A stretch of 38,055 nt of DNA from Candidatus Segatella mututuai (GTDB taxonomy: Bacteria > Bacteroidota > Bacteroidia > Bacteroidales > Bacteroidaceae), in assembly GCA_002439605.1 (NCBI GenBank), contig DJOI01000081.1, positions 1 to 38,055 on the forward strand, given 5' to 3'. Shown in pieces: positions 30,800-38,055 of this stretch (the first letter of the stretch is position 1; every line of letters starts with the position of its first letter). The translations under genes and the position numbers were made by a program. The notes under the pieces are model-generated. The model was given only the letters and a program-made list of their open reading frames with translations, did no database searches and was not told where the DNA came from.

Positions 30800-32701
30800 A
30801 TGGATAAATTTCAGGAAATATTACATACATATTGGGGATATTCCGACTTCCGCGGCATACAGCGCGATATTATCGAGAGCATTGCCGCAGGAAAGGACAC
30901 CTTGGGTTTGATGCCTACGGGCGGTGGTAAGTCTATCACTTTCCAAGTGCCTGCACTTGCCAAAGAGGGAGTATGCATCGTCATCACTCCCTTGATAGCC
31001 TTGATGAAAGACCAGGTGCAGCACCTTAAGGAGCGTGGCATACAGGCTGCTGCCATCCATGCCGACATGTCAAGAAACGAAGTGATACAGGTACTCGAAA
31101 ATTGTATCTTTGGTGGAATCAAAATTCTTTATGTATCACCCGAACGACTCTCCTCCGACATTTTTCTAAGCAAGTTGCGCCATATACCAGTAAGTTTCAT
31201 CACTGTCGATGAAGCCCATTGCATCAGTCAGTGGGGTTATGACTTTCGTCCTTCCTATCTGAATATTGCCAGCATAAGGGACATAAAGCCCAACACTCCC
31301 ATCCTTGCCCTCACAGCCACGGCTACACCAAATGTTGTCCACGACATACAGGAAAAATTGCATTTCGAAAAGGAAAATGTGTTCAAAATGAGTTTTGAAC
31401 GCAAGAATTTGGCATACATCGTGCGAACTGTAGGAGACAAAGACAACGAGATGGTACACATCTTGAAATGTATGAAAGGCTCTGCCATCGTCTATGCCAG
31501 GAGTAGGAAACGCACCAAAGAGATTGCCGCCCTGCTCAACCAGAATGGGATTAAGAGTACTTTCTATCATGCAGGTCTCCTACCTACAGTAAAAGACGAA
31601 CGCCAAAAAGCCTGGCAACAGAACGAGGTGCGAGTCATTGTGGCTACCAATGCTTTTGGCATGGGTATCGACAAGCCAGATGTAAGACTGGTTATTCATA
31701 TAAACTGTCCAGACTCATTAGAAGCTTATTTTCAAGAAGCTGGACGGGCAGGACGAGACGGAAACAAGGCGTATGCGGTATTGCTCTACGACCCCAGCGA
31801 TGAGCGAAAGCTTAGGAAACGCATCGATGATACTTTTCCCCAAAAAGACTTTATCAGAGATGTATACGAGCATTTAGCTTATTTTTTCCAGATAGGTGTG
31901 GACAGCGGAAAAGGCAAGACATTCGAATTCAACATAGAAAAGTTCTGCTATATCTACAAGTTCTTTCCTGTAAGAGTGGACTCAGCACTCAGAATACTGG
32001 AACGAAGCGGCTACATACACTACGAGGACAATCCTGACGGAAAGGCACGACTCATGTTCTGCCTGAACAGAAATGAGCTATACATGCTCGACAACCTCTC
32101 TCCCAAAGAAGAAGCCATTGTTACGGCTCTGTTGCGCACCTACGGTGGACTGTTTACCGACTTCGTTTACATCGACGAGAGCCTGATAGCCCACCAAAGC
32201 CAAACAAGTACAGAACAGGTATATGTAGTGCTAAAGAACTTCGCAGCACGACATATCGTCAAGTTCGTGCCCAGACGCAAGACTCCTTACATTACTTATA
32301 CCAGAGACAGGATAGATGGCGAGAAAGTAATTATTCCACAAAATGTTTGGGAACAGCGACGCGAGCAATATGTTCAGCGAATAGAAGGAATCCTGCACTA
32401 TGCACAGGAAGATTACATCTGCCGTTCCAGACAATTGTTAGCATACTTCGGTGAAGCAAGCCGTGAAGACTGCCATCAATGCGATGTCTGCCTGGAGCAA
32501 TATACCAACAACACTACAAGAAAGCAACAATTCGAGAAAGCCCAGCAAGCCATCCGTCAACTGCTTGAAGACCACAAACCACACTTCATCACTGAATTGC
32601 GCAACATCTTGCTTCCTACAGAGTATGTAGACGAAGCCTTGGAGTACTTAGTGGGCGAGAATCTAATTCATATCGATGGTTCATATATTAGTCTATACTA
32701 A
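30800..32701 (+). CDS. recQ: ATP-dependent DNA helicase RecQ, Bacteroidota form
   Basis: 633 residues. A superfamily 2 helicase, 3'-5', that partners RecJ. Walker A is Thr40-Gly-Gly-Gly-Lys-Ser45, Walker B is Asp137-Glu-Ala-His140, and the motif VI region Gln-Glu-Ala-Gly-Arg-Ala-Gly-Arg-Asp-Gly lies near 313. The zinc cysteines are Cys541, 558, 561 and 564, with the same spacing as in E. coli RecQ (17, 3, 3), but they come after a winged-helix-like region and near the C-terminus rather than at about 380-403. No HRDC domain is recognisable; the end (about 575-633) looks like another small helical domain. It ends 156 bases before the convergent ilvC. Confidence 0.94.
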   Translation: MDKFQEILHTYWGYSDFRGIQRDIIESIAAGKDTLGLMPTGGGKSITFQVPALAKEGVCIVITPLIALMKDQVQHLKERGIQAAAIHADMSRNEVIQVLENCIFGGIKILYVSPERLSSDIFLSKLRHIPVSFITVDEAHCISQWGYDFRPSYLNIASIRDIKPNTPILALTATATPNVVHDIQEKLHFEKENVFKMSFERKNLAYIVRTVGDKDNEMVHILKCMKGSAIVYARSRKRTKEIAALLNQNGIKSTFYHAGLLPTVKDERQKAWQQNEVRVIVATNAFGMGIDKPDVRLVIHINCPDSLEAYFQEAGRAGRDGNKAYAVLLYDPSDERKLRKRIDDTFPQKDFIRDVYEHLAYFFQIGVDSGKGKTFEFNIEKFCYIYKFFPVRVDSALRILERSGYIHYEDNPDGKARLMFCLNRNELYMLDNLSPKEEAIVTALLRTYGGLFTDFVYIDESLIAHQSQTSTEQVYVVLKNFAARHIVKFVPRRKTPYITYTRDRIDGEKVIIPQNVWEQRREQYVQRIEGILHYAQEDYICRSRQLLAYFGEASREDCHQCDVCLEQYTNNTTRKQQFEKAQQAIRQLLEDHKPHFITELRNILLPTEYVDEALEYLVGENLIHIDGSYISLY

Positions 32702-32800
32702 AAAACGCAGCACCAACCTCTCTTTCGCCCACAGACTCAAACAAAAGAGTTTTCCGTGATAATTCGCAGACGCTTGCCCCCTCATGCAACCAAAAAGACA

Positions 32801-32833
32801 AAAGGGAACGACCCTTCACGGACCATTCCCTTT
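32801..32833 (-). terminator. Terminator of ilvC
   Basis: An 8-bp outer stem (32801-32808 with 32826-32833) is followed on the minus strand by TTTTGTCTTTTT. It lies 24 bases after the ilvC stop. Confidence 0.75.
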
Positions 32834-32857
32834 CCAACATTATGTACGAGAAAAAAA

Positions 32858-33901
32858 TTAGTTGTTCTCAGGGCGAAGTTTACGAACAGTAACACCAGCC
32901 TGCCACATTTCCTTGTTGCGCATAGCCTCCAGTTCTGCGTTCAACTTCTCACGGTAGTCTGGCTGAGAGTTCTTGTCAATGGCAATCTGAGCCTCATTAC
33001 CAGTCTTAACAGAGTAATACAACCACTCCATAACAGGCTTGATGGCCTCACGGAAACGAGGAGCCCAATCAAGAGCACCACGCTGAGCTGTTGTAGAGCA
33101 GTTAGCGTACATCCAATCCATACCCTTCTCGCCGAAGAGAGGAGCAAGGCTCTGGGTCAACTCCTCAATGGTCTCGTTGAAAGCCTCTGATGGAGAGTGG
33201 CCGTTCTCACGAAGCACATCATACTGCGCCTCAAACAAGCCCTCAATAGCACCCATCAATGAACCACGCTCACCAGTGAGGTCGGATGTAGCCTCACGCT
33301 GGAATGTTGTCTTGAACAAATAACCTGCACCGATACCGATACCGAAGGCAATGGTCTTTTCCTCTGCCTTGCCTGATGCATCCTGATATACAGCGTAAGA
33401 GCAGTTCAAGCCACGACCCTCGCAGAACATTGTGCGGAGAGAAGTACCAGAACCCTTAGGAGCTACCATGATTACATCAATATCCTTTGGTGGAACTACA
33501 CCTGTACGGTCGTTCCAGTTGATAGCGAAACCATGTGAGTAATACAATGTCTTACCTGGAGTAAGATATTGTTTAATCTTTGGCCAAACTGCGATTTGAC
33601 CGGCATCTGAAAGCAACATACAGATGATAGTACCTTTCTGAACAGCTTCCTCGATAGAGAACAAAGTCTTACCTGGAACCCAACCATCCTTCAAGCACTT
33701 CTCGTAGGTTTTACCCTGACGCTGGCCGACGATGACATTGAAACCATTATCGCGGAGGTTGCAAGCCTGACCAGGACCCTGGATACCGTAACCGATCACT
33801 GCGATAGTTTCGTTCTTCAATACTTCACGTGCTTTCTCCAATGAAAATTCATGACTGGTGACTACTGTCTCAACTACGCCACCGAAATTCATTTCTGCCA
33901 T
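32858..33901 (-). CDS. ilvC: Ketol-acid reductoisomerase
   Basis: 347 residues. It makes dihydroxy-isovalerate and dihydroxy-methylvalerate from acetolactate and acetohydroxybutyrate in valine, isoleucine and leucine synthesis. The dinucleotide fold has Gly37-Tyr-Gly39-Ile-Gln-Gly42. The cofactor loop near 58-65 reads Gly-Gln-Arg-Gln-Gly-Lys-Thr, whose basic residues suggest NADPH, but this is not certain. The catalytic helical domain has Glu-Arg-Gly-Ser-Leu-Met-Gly and a later Glu-Thr-Ile-Glu-Glu. It is read from its own promoter (34059-34090) with a leader of about 150 bases. ilvD, ilvB and ilvN are not in the window. Confidence 0.98.
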   Translation of the reverse strand: MAEMNFGGVVETVVTSHEFSLEKAREVLKNETIAVIGYGIQGPGQACNLRDNGFNVIVGQRQGKTYEKCLKDGWVPGKTLFSIEEAVQKGTIICMLLSDAGQIAVWPKIKQYLTPGKTLYYSHGFAINWNDRTGVVPPKDIDVIMVAPKGSGTSLRTMFCEGRGLNCSYAVYQDASGKAEEKTIAFGIGIGAGYLFKTTFQREATSDLTGERGSLMGAIEGLFEAQYDVLRENGHSPSEAFNETIEELTQSLAPLFGEKGMDWMYANCSTTAQRGALDWAPRFREAIKPVMEWLYYSVKTGNEAQIAIDKNSQPDYREKLNAELEAMRNKEMWQAGVTVRKLRPENN

Positions 33902-33919
33902 AATTAAAATTAATTTTGT

Positions 33920-33942
33920 GCGGCTTGCCGTTGTGGAGCCGC
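33920..33942 (-). promoter_or_regulatory. Hairpin in the ilvC leader
   Basis: GCGGCT (33920-33925) pairs with AGCCGC (33937-33942), giving a GC-rich hairpin about 19 bases before the ilvC start. It may affect translation. The leader contains no short peptide rich in Leu, Val or Ile codons, so classical attenuation is not supported. Confidence 0.5.
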
Positions 33943-34058
33943 GGGTTTTACTTATCCATACGGATGCGAGCCCTACTTATTCAAAGAAAGTCTTTTGATC
34001 CGTCCACTCACTATTCAAGAAAGCGGCTATGGGTTTATTTCTTTTATCAATCTGTCTG

Positions 34059-34090
34059 CAAAGATAATAAATCATTACGAAACCACCAAA
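34059..34090 (-). promoter_or_regulatory. Promoter of ilvC
   Basis: TTTG (34090-34087), 20 bases, TATCTTTG (34066-34059) on the minus strand, a consensus promoter placed directly after the thioesterase stop. Confidence 0.88.
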
Positions 34091-34098
34091 TTTTTCTT

Positions 34099-34887
34099 TC
34101 ACTTTTTTATAAATTTAGCCTTACTTCTTACAACTTCAACTTCTTCCAAACTATCTTTGCACGTTTTTGTTATCTTTATGCAATATTCATGCTCGCCACC
34201 TTTCTCCATATAAAAGTTGAGTTTATCTCCTTGATGGCTCTCTGCCACGTATGCTATTTCAAATCTCCGCAGGAAATGGGTTCTATAATAATCCAATCCG
34301 AACAAATCAAGTATATGCTCGATATACTTTACGGAATTGATATGCCCATTTACGTCCACATCATTGTAATAGGTATCAATTGTCCTGACAAGCTTGGCAT
34401 CCGCCGACACCTTTACCCTTGAGCTGGCAGCAATAGGACACTCCTTTTCAGTTTCGATATACTGAGATATCAAACCATCGTTGATCGAGAAGATGTCTAC
34501 AGGTTGCCGTGTCTCTGTGTCTATCATAGCCCAAACACTTTTTCCATAGCCATAGATTTTCTCCTCTTCGCCATCAGCAGGTTCCGCACCGCAGATTTTA
34601 AAGTCACGAGCCGTGAAATACTTCATGGCGTTCTCCACCCAAGTCTCGACAAAGAACTTGTCATACGACTTGGGCATCTCGGTCATCTCTATCGCCAACC
34701 GGCTCAACACCCAAGTACGGCGTCGTGGCATCAGATAGTTCATTCCATATCCACGGGCATTGCTGTGGAAATCTGCCGCATTCAGCAAATGGTTACCCAA
34801 ATGCCCCATAAACAAGTGACTCGAGAAGTCACAATGAAAAGGTTCCGAAAGGAACTCATATCTTCCTACTTTACTTAATAGTTCCAT
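34099..34887 (-). CDS. Acyl-ACP thioesterase (FatA/FatB-like)
   Basis: 262 residues forming two hot-dog domains, as in bacterial and plant acyl-ACP thioesterases. It releases fatty acids from acyl carrier protein. The second domain has the active-site stretch Asp-Val-Asp-Val-Asn180-Gly-His182-Ile-Asn184 and Glu190. In Bacteroidales this gene is usually between ilvN and ilvC, and here it still precedes ilvC, but an AAA/PD-(D/E)XK gene lies 37 bases upstream in place of ilvN. No promoter motif is seen in that gap, so it may be read from the promoter at 36584-36614. Confidence 0.93.
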   Translation of the reverse strand: MELLSKVGRYEFLSEPFHCDFSSHLFMGHLGNHLLNAADFHSNARGYGMNYLMPRRRTWVLSRLAIEMTEMPKSYDKFFVETWVENAMKYFTARDFKICGAEPADGEEEKIYGYGKSVWAMIDTETRQPVDIFSINDGLISQYIETEKECPIAASSRVKVSADAKLVRTIDTYYNDVDVNGHINSVKYIEHILDLFGLDYYRTHFLRRFEIAYVAESHQGDKLNFYMEKGGEHEYCIKITKTCKDSLEEVEVVRSKAKFIKK

Positions 34888-34924
34888 ATCTTATGCGATA
34901 AAAAGTCATCTACTTATTTAAACA

Positions 34925-36511
34925 TCATTCTACCTTCCATCCATCAATGGTGCCTGTCTTCGATGAGAAATTACAACCTATCTTGTGGATGCGTCTTTTG
35001 TCCAATGCATACTCACGTGCGTATCCTTTATCAGCTATCTGTCGGAGTGCCATTTCGGCAGAGCCATCCAACTTGAATTCAAAAATATAGACATCATGGG
35101 TAGTCTCTACGATGCAATCTACCCTACTCTCGCTCCGTTCTTTCTCAACAAATACAGTATAAGAACTGATCATGCGCATGACGAGGTAGAAAGTATATTG
35201 GAAATAACGTTCCTTCTCATGTTCGTCCTCATGGCGACGCTGGCTATAAGGGATGCTTGCCAAGAAAGAAGCGAAGAGTTTATGAAGTTGCTCCAAATCA
35301 CCATTTTCCATCGCATCGATTACTTGAAGAACCCAAGCATCTGGGTCTTCCTTCGGCTTGAGATAATTGGCAGCCACCAACGTGACAAATCCATTTCGCA
35401 CCTCATCATTCGGGAAATCCAATAGATAAGAGTTGGTAAAACGATTAAACTTCTTGATTGTCAAGTAACCACTCTGATAAAGCATCGGCAAAGGAGCTTC
35501 CACATCAGCTTTATAATCCACAAATTTACTCGTAGGATAATACTTGCCTGTCATTTCATTCAAGTTTTCCTTGAAATGCGCCAACAATCGAACCAAATAA
35601 GTTGGCGAGCCTGTCTTAAACCAGTAATCGTCTATCCACATTTCCTTGAAGGCACACAACACGCTGAAAGGATTATACACGCCCCTCAACATACGACTGA
35701 AATGGTAGCCATCAAACTGACGTTTCAGCTTAGCCTTCATCTGATCCTCGGTAAATTCATAGGCCACGGCCATCTCCTTGATTTGTTCCTTGAATACCGT
35801 ATGAAGTTCTTCTTCCGTAATACCCAAAAGCGTATCATAACGAGCCGACAGACTGATGTCGTCTGGTTGGTTGAAGCCACTAAACACACTCACCTGCGAG
35901 AATTTGGTGACACCCGTGAGCAATACAAACTGAAGATGCTCATCGGCAGCCTTGAATACCGAATAAAAACCTTTCAAAACCTCTCGATTCCTATCTTCGA
36001 TTTTTCTCCTTTGCCCATTGACAGTAGTCTCAAAACCTGTATCCAGTACATCCAGCAAAGGCTTGTCGTATTCGTCAACCAAGACTACGGCTCGTTGACC
36101 TGTCTTCAGATGAGCTGCTTTCAGCACATAGCAAAATCTATCACCAAGTGTGTCATGAAAAGGATCTTTGCCATAAATGGCTTCCTGCGACTCAACAAAT
36201 CCAGTCAAAGTTTTTTCCAATTCTGCACCTTCGGTAAAGTTTTTTCCATTGAAGTCAATATGAAACACAGGATATTGCTTCCATTCCTTCTCAAGTTCTT
36301 CCATGGCAAGCCCCTTGAACAACTCCTTTCTTCCTTGAAAGTAGCATTCAAGTGTTGACACGAGCAACGACTTTCCAAATCGCCTTGGGCGACTCAGAAA
36401 ATAGATTTTACCACTATGAACCAAATCGTAGATCATCTGAGTTTTATCTATATACAGATAATCATCCTTGATGATTTGTTCAAAACTTTGTATGCCTATT
36501 GGATATTTCAT
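34925..36511 (-). CDS. AAA-ATPase-like protein with C-terminal PD-(D/E)XK nuclease domain
   Basis: 528 residues. The N-terminal domain (PF09820-type) starts with the family's Pro-Ile-Gly-Ile-Gln-Ser-Phe and has a Walker A reading Arg-Pro-Arg-Arg-Phe-Gly46-Lys47-Ser48 and a Walker B Val-Asp146-Glu147-Tyr-Asp-Lys-Pro. The C-terminal PD-(D/E)XK domain (PF08011-type) shows Asp465 and Glu478-Phe-Lys480. Bacteroidales genomes hold dozens of these paralogues and their role is not settled; suggested roles include mobile-element or defence-related functions. Its promoter is strong. It lies between the thioesterase and the defence remnant. Confidence 0.94.
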   Translation of the reverse strand: MKYPIGIQSFEQIIKDDYLYIDKTQMIYDLVHSGKIYFLSRPRRFGKSLLVSTLECYFQGRKELFKGLAMEELEKEWKQYPVFHIDFNGKNFTEGAELEKTLTGFVESQEAIYGKDPFHDTLGDRFCYVLKAAHLKTGQRAVVLVDEYDKPLLDVLDTGFETTVNGQRRKIEDRNREVLKGFYSVFKAADEHLQFVLLTGVTKFSQVSVFSGFNQPDDISLSARYDTLLGITEEELHTVFKEQIKEMAVAYEFTEDQMKAKLKRQFDGYHFSRMLRGVYNPFSVLCAFKEMWIDDYWFKTGSPTYLVRLLAHFKENLNEMTGKYYPTSKFVDYKADVEAPLPMLYQSGYLTIKKFNRFTNSYLLDFPNDEVRNGFVTLVAANYLKPKEDPDAWVLQVIDAMENGDLEQLHKLFASFLASIPYSQRRHEDEHEKERYFQYTFYLVMRMISSYTVFVEKERSESRVDCIVETTHDVYIFEFKLDGSAEMALRQIADKGYAREYALDKRRIHKIGCNFSSKTGTIDGWKVE

Positions 36512-36583
36512 ATTACCTTCATTTTACGCCTTCAAAATGCAATTCCAAGAATCACATTTGTACCACCCCTCGTTATTTATGTG

Positions 36584-36614
36584 CAAAACTAATATCTTTT
36601 TTTGAGATATCAAA
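36584..36614 (-). promoter_or_regulatory. Promoter of the AAA/PD-(D/E)XK gene
   Basis: TTTG (36614-36611), 19 bases, TAGTTTTG (36591-36584) on the minus strand. A 14-bp unit is duplicated just upstream (36612-36639), overlapping the -33 region. Confidence 0.8.
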
Positions 36615-36638
36615 AGAAAAACATAAAAAGAAAAACAT

Positions 36639-36688
36639 AAAAAGATAAAGGTGGCGCATCAAATGAGATGCGTCACCTTTATCTTTTT
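36639..36688. terminator. Terminator embedded in the 3' coding end of the Dnd/Dpt remnant
   Basis: 22 bases (36639-36660) pair with 36667-36688 (one G-T), with A and T runs on the outer ends, so it works on both strands. The last ten codons and the stop of the minus-strand gene ending at 36659 lie inside it. Confidence 0.9.
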
Positions 36689-37228
36689 ATAGGTCTTTCC
36701 ACCCAAGCCAAGGGCAGCAATCGTATTGTCCTTGATAATCAGTTCTCCCTTCTGCAAGCCCGCTATCGCCGACTTAATCTCCTGGAAGTCCTTGCCCGAA
36801 ACACCGAAGAGATCCTTGACGATGCCATCGGCTATCGTCTGTTGCTTCATGATGAGCGGATACTGGGCGTTGGCATAGAAGTCGAAGAACTTGCTCTTGA
36901 AACTATCCATGTTTTGCGTGGCGAGGATGATGCTCAGTCCCTTGTTGCGCCCCACGGCTATCAGGTTGCGAAGCGGCTGGTTGTCGAAGTCGAGCATATA
37001 GTGAGCCTCATCAATGATGGTGAAATGGCGAATCTGCACATAGTCCTCGCTCACCGCCTGCTTAGGCAACTGCTCGTAGATGTTGTTGAGCTTCGAGATA
37101 ATGAAATACACAATAGACTTGGCTATCGGACCATCCTTCGGGAAAGCATTCATCTTGATGATGAAGCACTCCAAGTCGAGGCTCAGATAAGTCTTATAGT
37201 TTTTGATTCTGATTCTTCGTATTATCAT
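36659..37228 (-). pseudogene. Fusion remnant: DndD/SMC-like start joined to the C-terminal part of a HerA/DptH-like ATPase
   Basis: 189 residues. Residues 1-20 (Met-Ile-Ile-Arg-Arg-Ile-Arg-Ile-Lys-Asn-Tyr-Lys-Thr-Tyr) read like the opening strand of an SMC/RecF/DndD-type ATPase, but no P-loop follows. From residue about 21 the protein becomes the end of a FtsK/HerA-type translocase: a helical part, Walker B Phe-Thr-Ile-Ile-Asp-Glu-Ala-His (69-76), Gly-Arg-Asn-Lys-Gly-Leu-Ser (93-99), and Leu-Ala-Thr-Gln-Asn-Met-Asp-Ser-Phe (102-110). My recollection is of DptH, the restriction ATPase of phosphorothioation systems. Without Walker A it should not hydrolyse ATP. It starts 10 bases after the small protein, where dndD would be expected. 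Confidence 0.7.
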
Positions 37229-37238
37229 AACCTATTCT

Positions 37239-37454
37239 TCACTTAATCATAGCGATAGCCTCGCCGATGATTCGTTCCGTATCCTCGTCGTTCATTTCTA
37301 TCTTATCGACCTTGGCTGCATGGTATTTGCGAAGTATTTCCTCGCTCATCCAGTCGAAGTCTATCTCATGTGTCTCGCAGAGCGTCCGAATCAAGTCGAG
37401 GTCTTCTTTTCGGATGCCGTAGTGCAAGAACTTTCCGTCCAGTCCTTTTGCCAT
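37239..37454 (-). CDS. DNA-modification-system-associated small protein
   Basis: 71 residues, helical and acidic, opening Met-Ala-Lys-Gly-Leu-Asp-Gly-Lys-Phe-Leu-His-Tyr-Gly-Ile and ending in Glu-Ala-Ile-Ala-Met-Ile-Lys. I recall very similar proteins in Bacteroidota beside dndC and dndD and labelled only as associated with DNA modification. It follows the nuclease gene after 59 bases and precedes the fusion remnant by 10 bases, so it belongs to that operon. No enzymatic motif. A contact or regulatory role with DndD would fit its place. Confidence 0.65.
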   Translation of the reverse strand: MAKGLDGKFLHYGIRKEDLDLIRTLCETHEIDFDWMSEEILRKYHAAKVDKIEMNDEDTERIIGEAIAMIK

Positions 37455-37513
37455 AGTTCTATGATTACTTTTAGGGAGTTACACCTTAATTTATATATAA
37501 TGATTGATGCCCA

Positions 37514-38055
37514 TTATTTATATTTATCAGGGAAAAAGGCATCCCATCCAGTCAAGTCCGTAGTATTCTCTATCGGCAACGAAGAATAATACCAGTTATC
37601 ATCCGATTGCTGATGAATAATGATGCCACCTTTGAGATGCATATCTTTATTTTCACCATTCGCCATATATTCAATAAGAGCATTATGCTTTTCTACACCG
37701 TTCTCATCACTCCCTACCCCTTTCGTATCAAAGAGAAAAACTTGTCCGTTCTTCATCCTAATGACATAATCGACATAAAAGAGAGATTTCTCGCCTGTCT
37801 TCTTGGTGTAAGGCACAGCGTAGTGCTGCCTTCCTTCATCACCATTTTTATACCACCAATCAATACAATCATTATACTCCTCCAAAAAGGCTTCAAACTC
37901 ACGCTCTTGAAAAGAGTCTGCATTCAACTGCATATAGGGCAGCATGGCATGATTTTTCCTTGAATCATTCTCTGTATAAGTAGTTTCATTATACTCTCTC
38001 ACTTCAGGTACATTCCATGTATATTCTTTGAACGAACGCTCTTTGCGTTTTTTCT
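37514..38055 (-). CDS. C-terminal part of a DEAD/DEAH-helicase restriction enzyme with PD-(D/E)XK domain, runs off the right edge
   Basis: The frame is open to the edge, so the GTG at 38002 is not the start. 179 residues are visible. They contain a PD-(D/E)XK-like fold: acidic residues in Glu-Phe-Glu-Ala-Phe-Leu-Glu-Glu, a Phe-Tyr-Val-Asp-Tyr-Val-Ile strand, then Leu-Phe-Asp-Thr-Lys-Gly. This is the pattern of the C-terminus of type III restriction subunits and related phosphorothioation-system restriction helicases. The helicase domain would be to the right. It is upstream of the small protein and fusion remnant in the same operon. Confidence 0.72.
   Translation of the reverse strand, partial: KKRKERSFKEYTWNVPEVREYNETTYTENDSRKNHAMLPYMQLNADSFQEREFEAFLEEYNDCIDWWYKNGDEGRQHYAVPYTKKTGEKSLFYVDYVIRMKNGQVFLFDTKGVGSDENGVEKHNALIEYMANGENKDMHLKGGIIIHQQSDDNWYYSSLPIENTTDLTGWDAFFPDKYK

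Noticed and set aside
33902..34053. Leader-peptide attenuation of ilvC
   Set aside because: The only short frame seen on the transcript is Met-Asp-Lys, with no branched-chain codons, and no terminator/antiterminator pair was found.
1..38055. CRISPR arrays, tRNA, rRNA or complete insertion sequences
   Set aside because: No regularly spaced identical repeats, cloverleaf-like segments, rRNA stretches or transposase motifs were recognised on either strand.

Overview
The window is typical Bacteroidales chromosome and most resembles Prevotella/Segatella (for example the S. copri group). This is an inference. It rests on promoters of the Bacteroidota type (TTTG, 19-21 bases, TAnnTTTG) in front of many genes, the absence of strong Shine-Dalgarno sequences, and families largely confined to this phylum: DUF2023, DUF4836, DUF3256, DUF4270, an Oar-like TonB receptor, and the AAA-ATPase-like/PD-(D/E)XK family. 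No rRNA, tRNA, CRISPR array or complete insertion sequence was seen.

Layout. 1-480: end of a biotin carrier subunit and its terminator. 480-1095: no convincing gene. 1095-2030 (minus): flavodoxin plus DUF2023. 2283-2642 (minus): a small exported protein with its own promoter and terminator. 3046-6392 (plus): an operon of a coiled-coil protein, SlyD, chorismate synthase and a penicillin-binding-protein-like serine hydrolase. It ends in a perfect 60-bp palindrome shared with the convergent Oar-like receptor (6538-9750). 9921-15843 (minus): a six-gene operon running nucleoside transporter, bifunctional-nuclease-like protein, rsmE, DUF4836 lipoprotein, ABC ATPase, ABC permease. 16051-17183 (plus): a split chromate transporter. 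17202-18000: decayed surface-protein genes. 18055-18702 (minus): DUF3256. 19306-20553 (minus): panC-panD, divergent from a starch-synthase-like protein, a DUF4270 lipoprotein and a run of very small genes (20726-23784). 23910-25189 (plus): trmD and DUF805. 25228-26067 (minus): a patatin. 26234-32701 (plus): aminopeptidase P, an exported C1 peptidase, recJ and recQ. 32858-34887 (minus): ilvC and an acyl-ACP thioesterase. 34925-38055 (minus): accessory DNA, comprising an AAA/PD-(D/E)XK protein and the tail of what looks like a DNA phosphorothioation (Dnd/Dpt-type) defence locus.

Four points stand out. At the right edge, the first 20 codons of an SMC/DndD-like ATPase are joined in frame to the C-terminal part of a HerA/DptH-like translocase ATPase, with no P-loop left; this looks like an internal deletion in a defence island that continues past the window. 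Second, the two halves of the chromate transporter are separated by a 3 x 8-bp tandem repeat that contains the stop codon; losing one unit would fuse both halves into one protein. Third, the next gene has an A7 tract that puts its start and signal peptide out of frame, and it is a BspA-like leucine-rich-repeat segment joined to the last strands of a TonB-dependent receptor. Fourth, a cluster of proteins of 28-44 residues lies between the DUF4270 gene and trmD.

All functional calls come from reading the sequence and recalling families; no database search was run.
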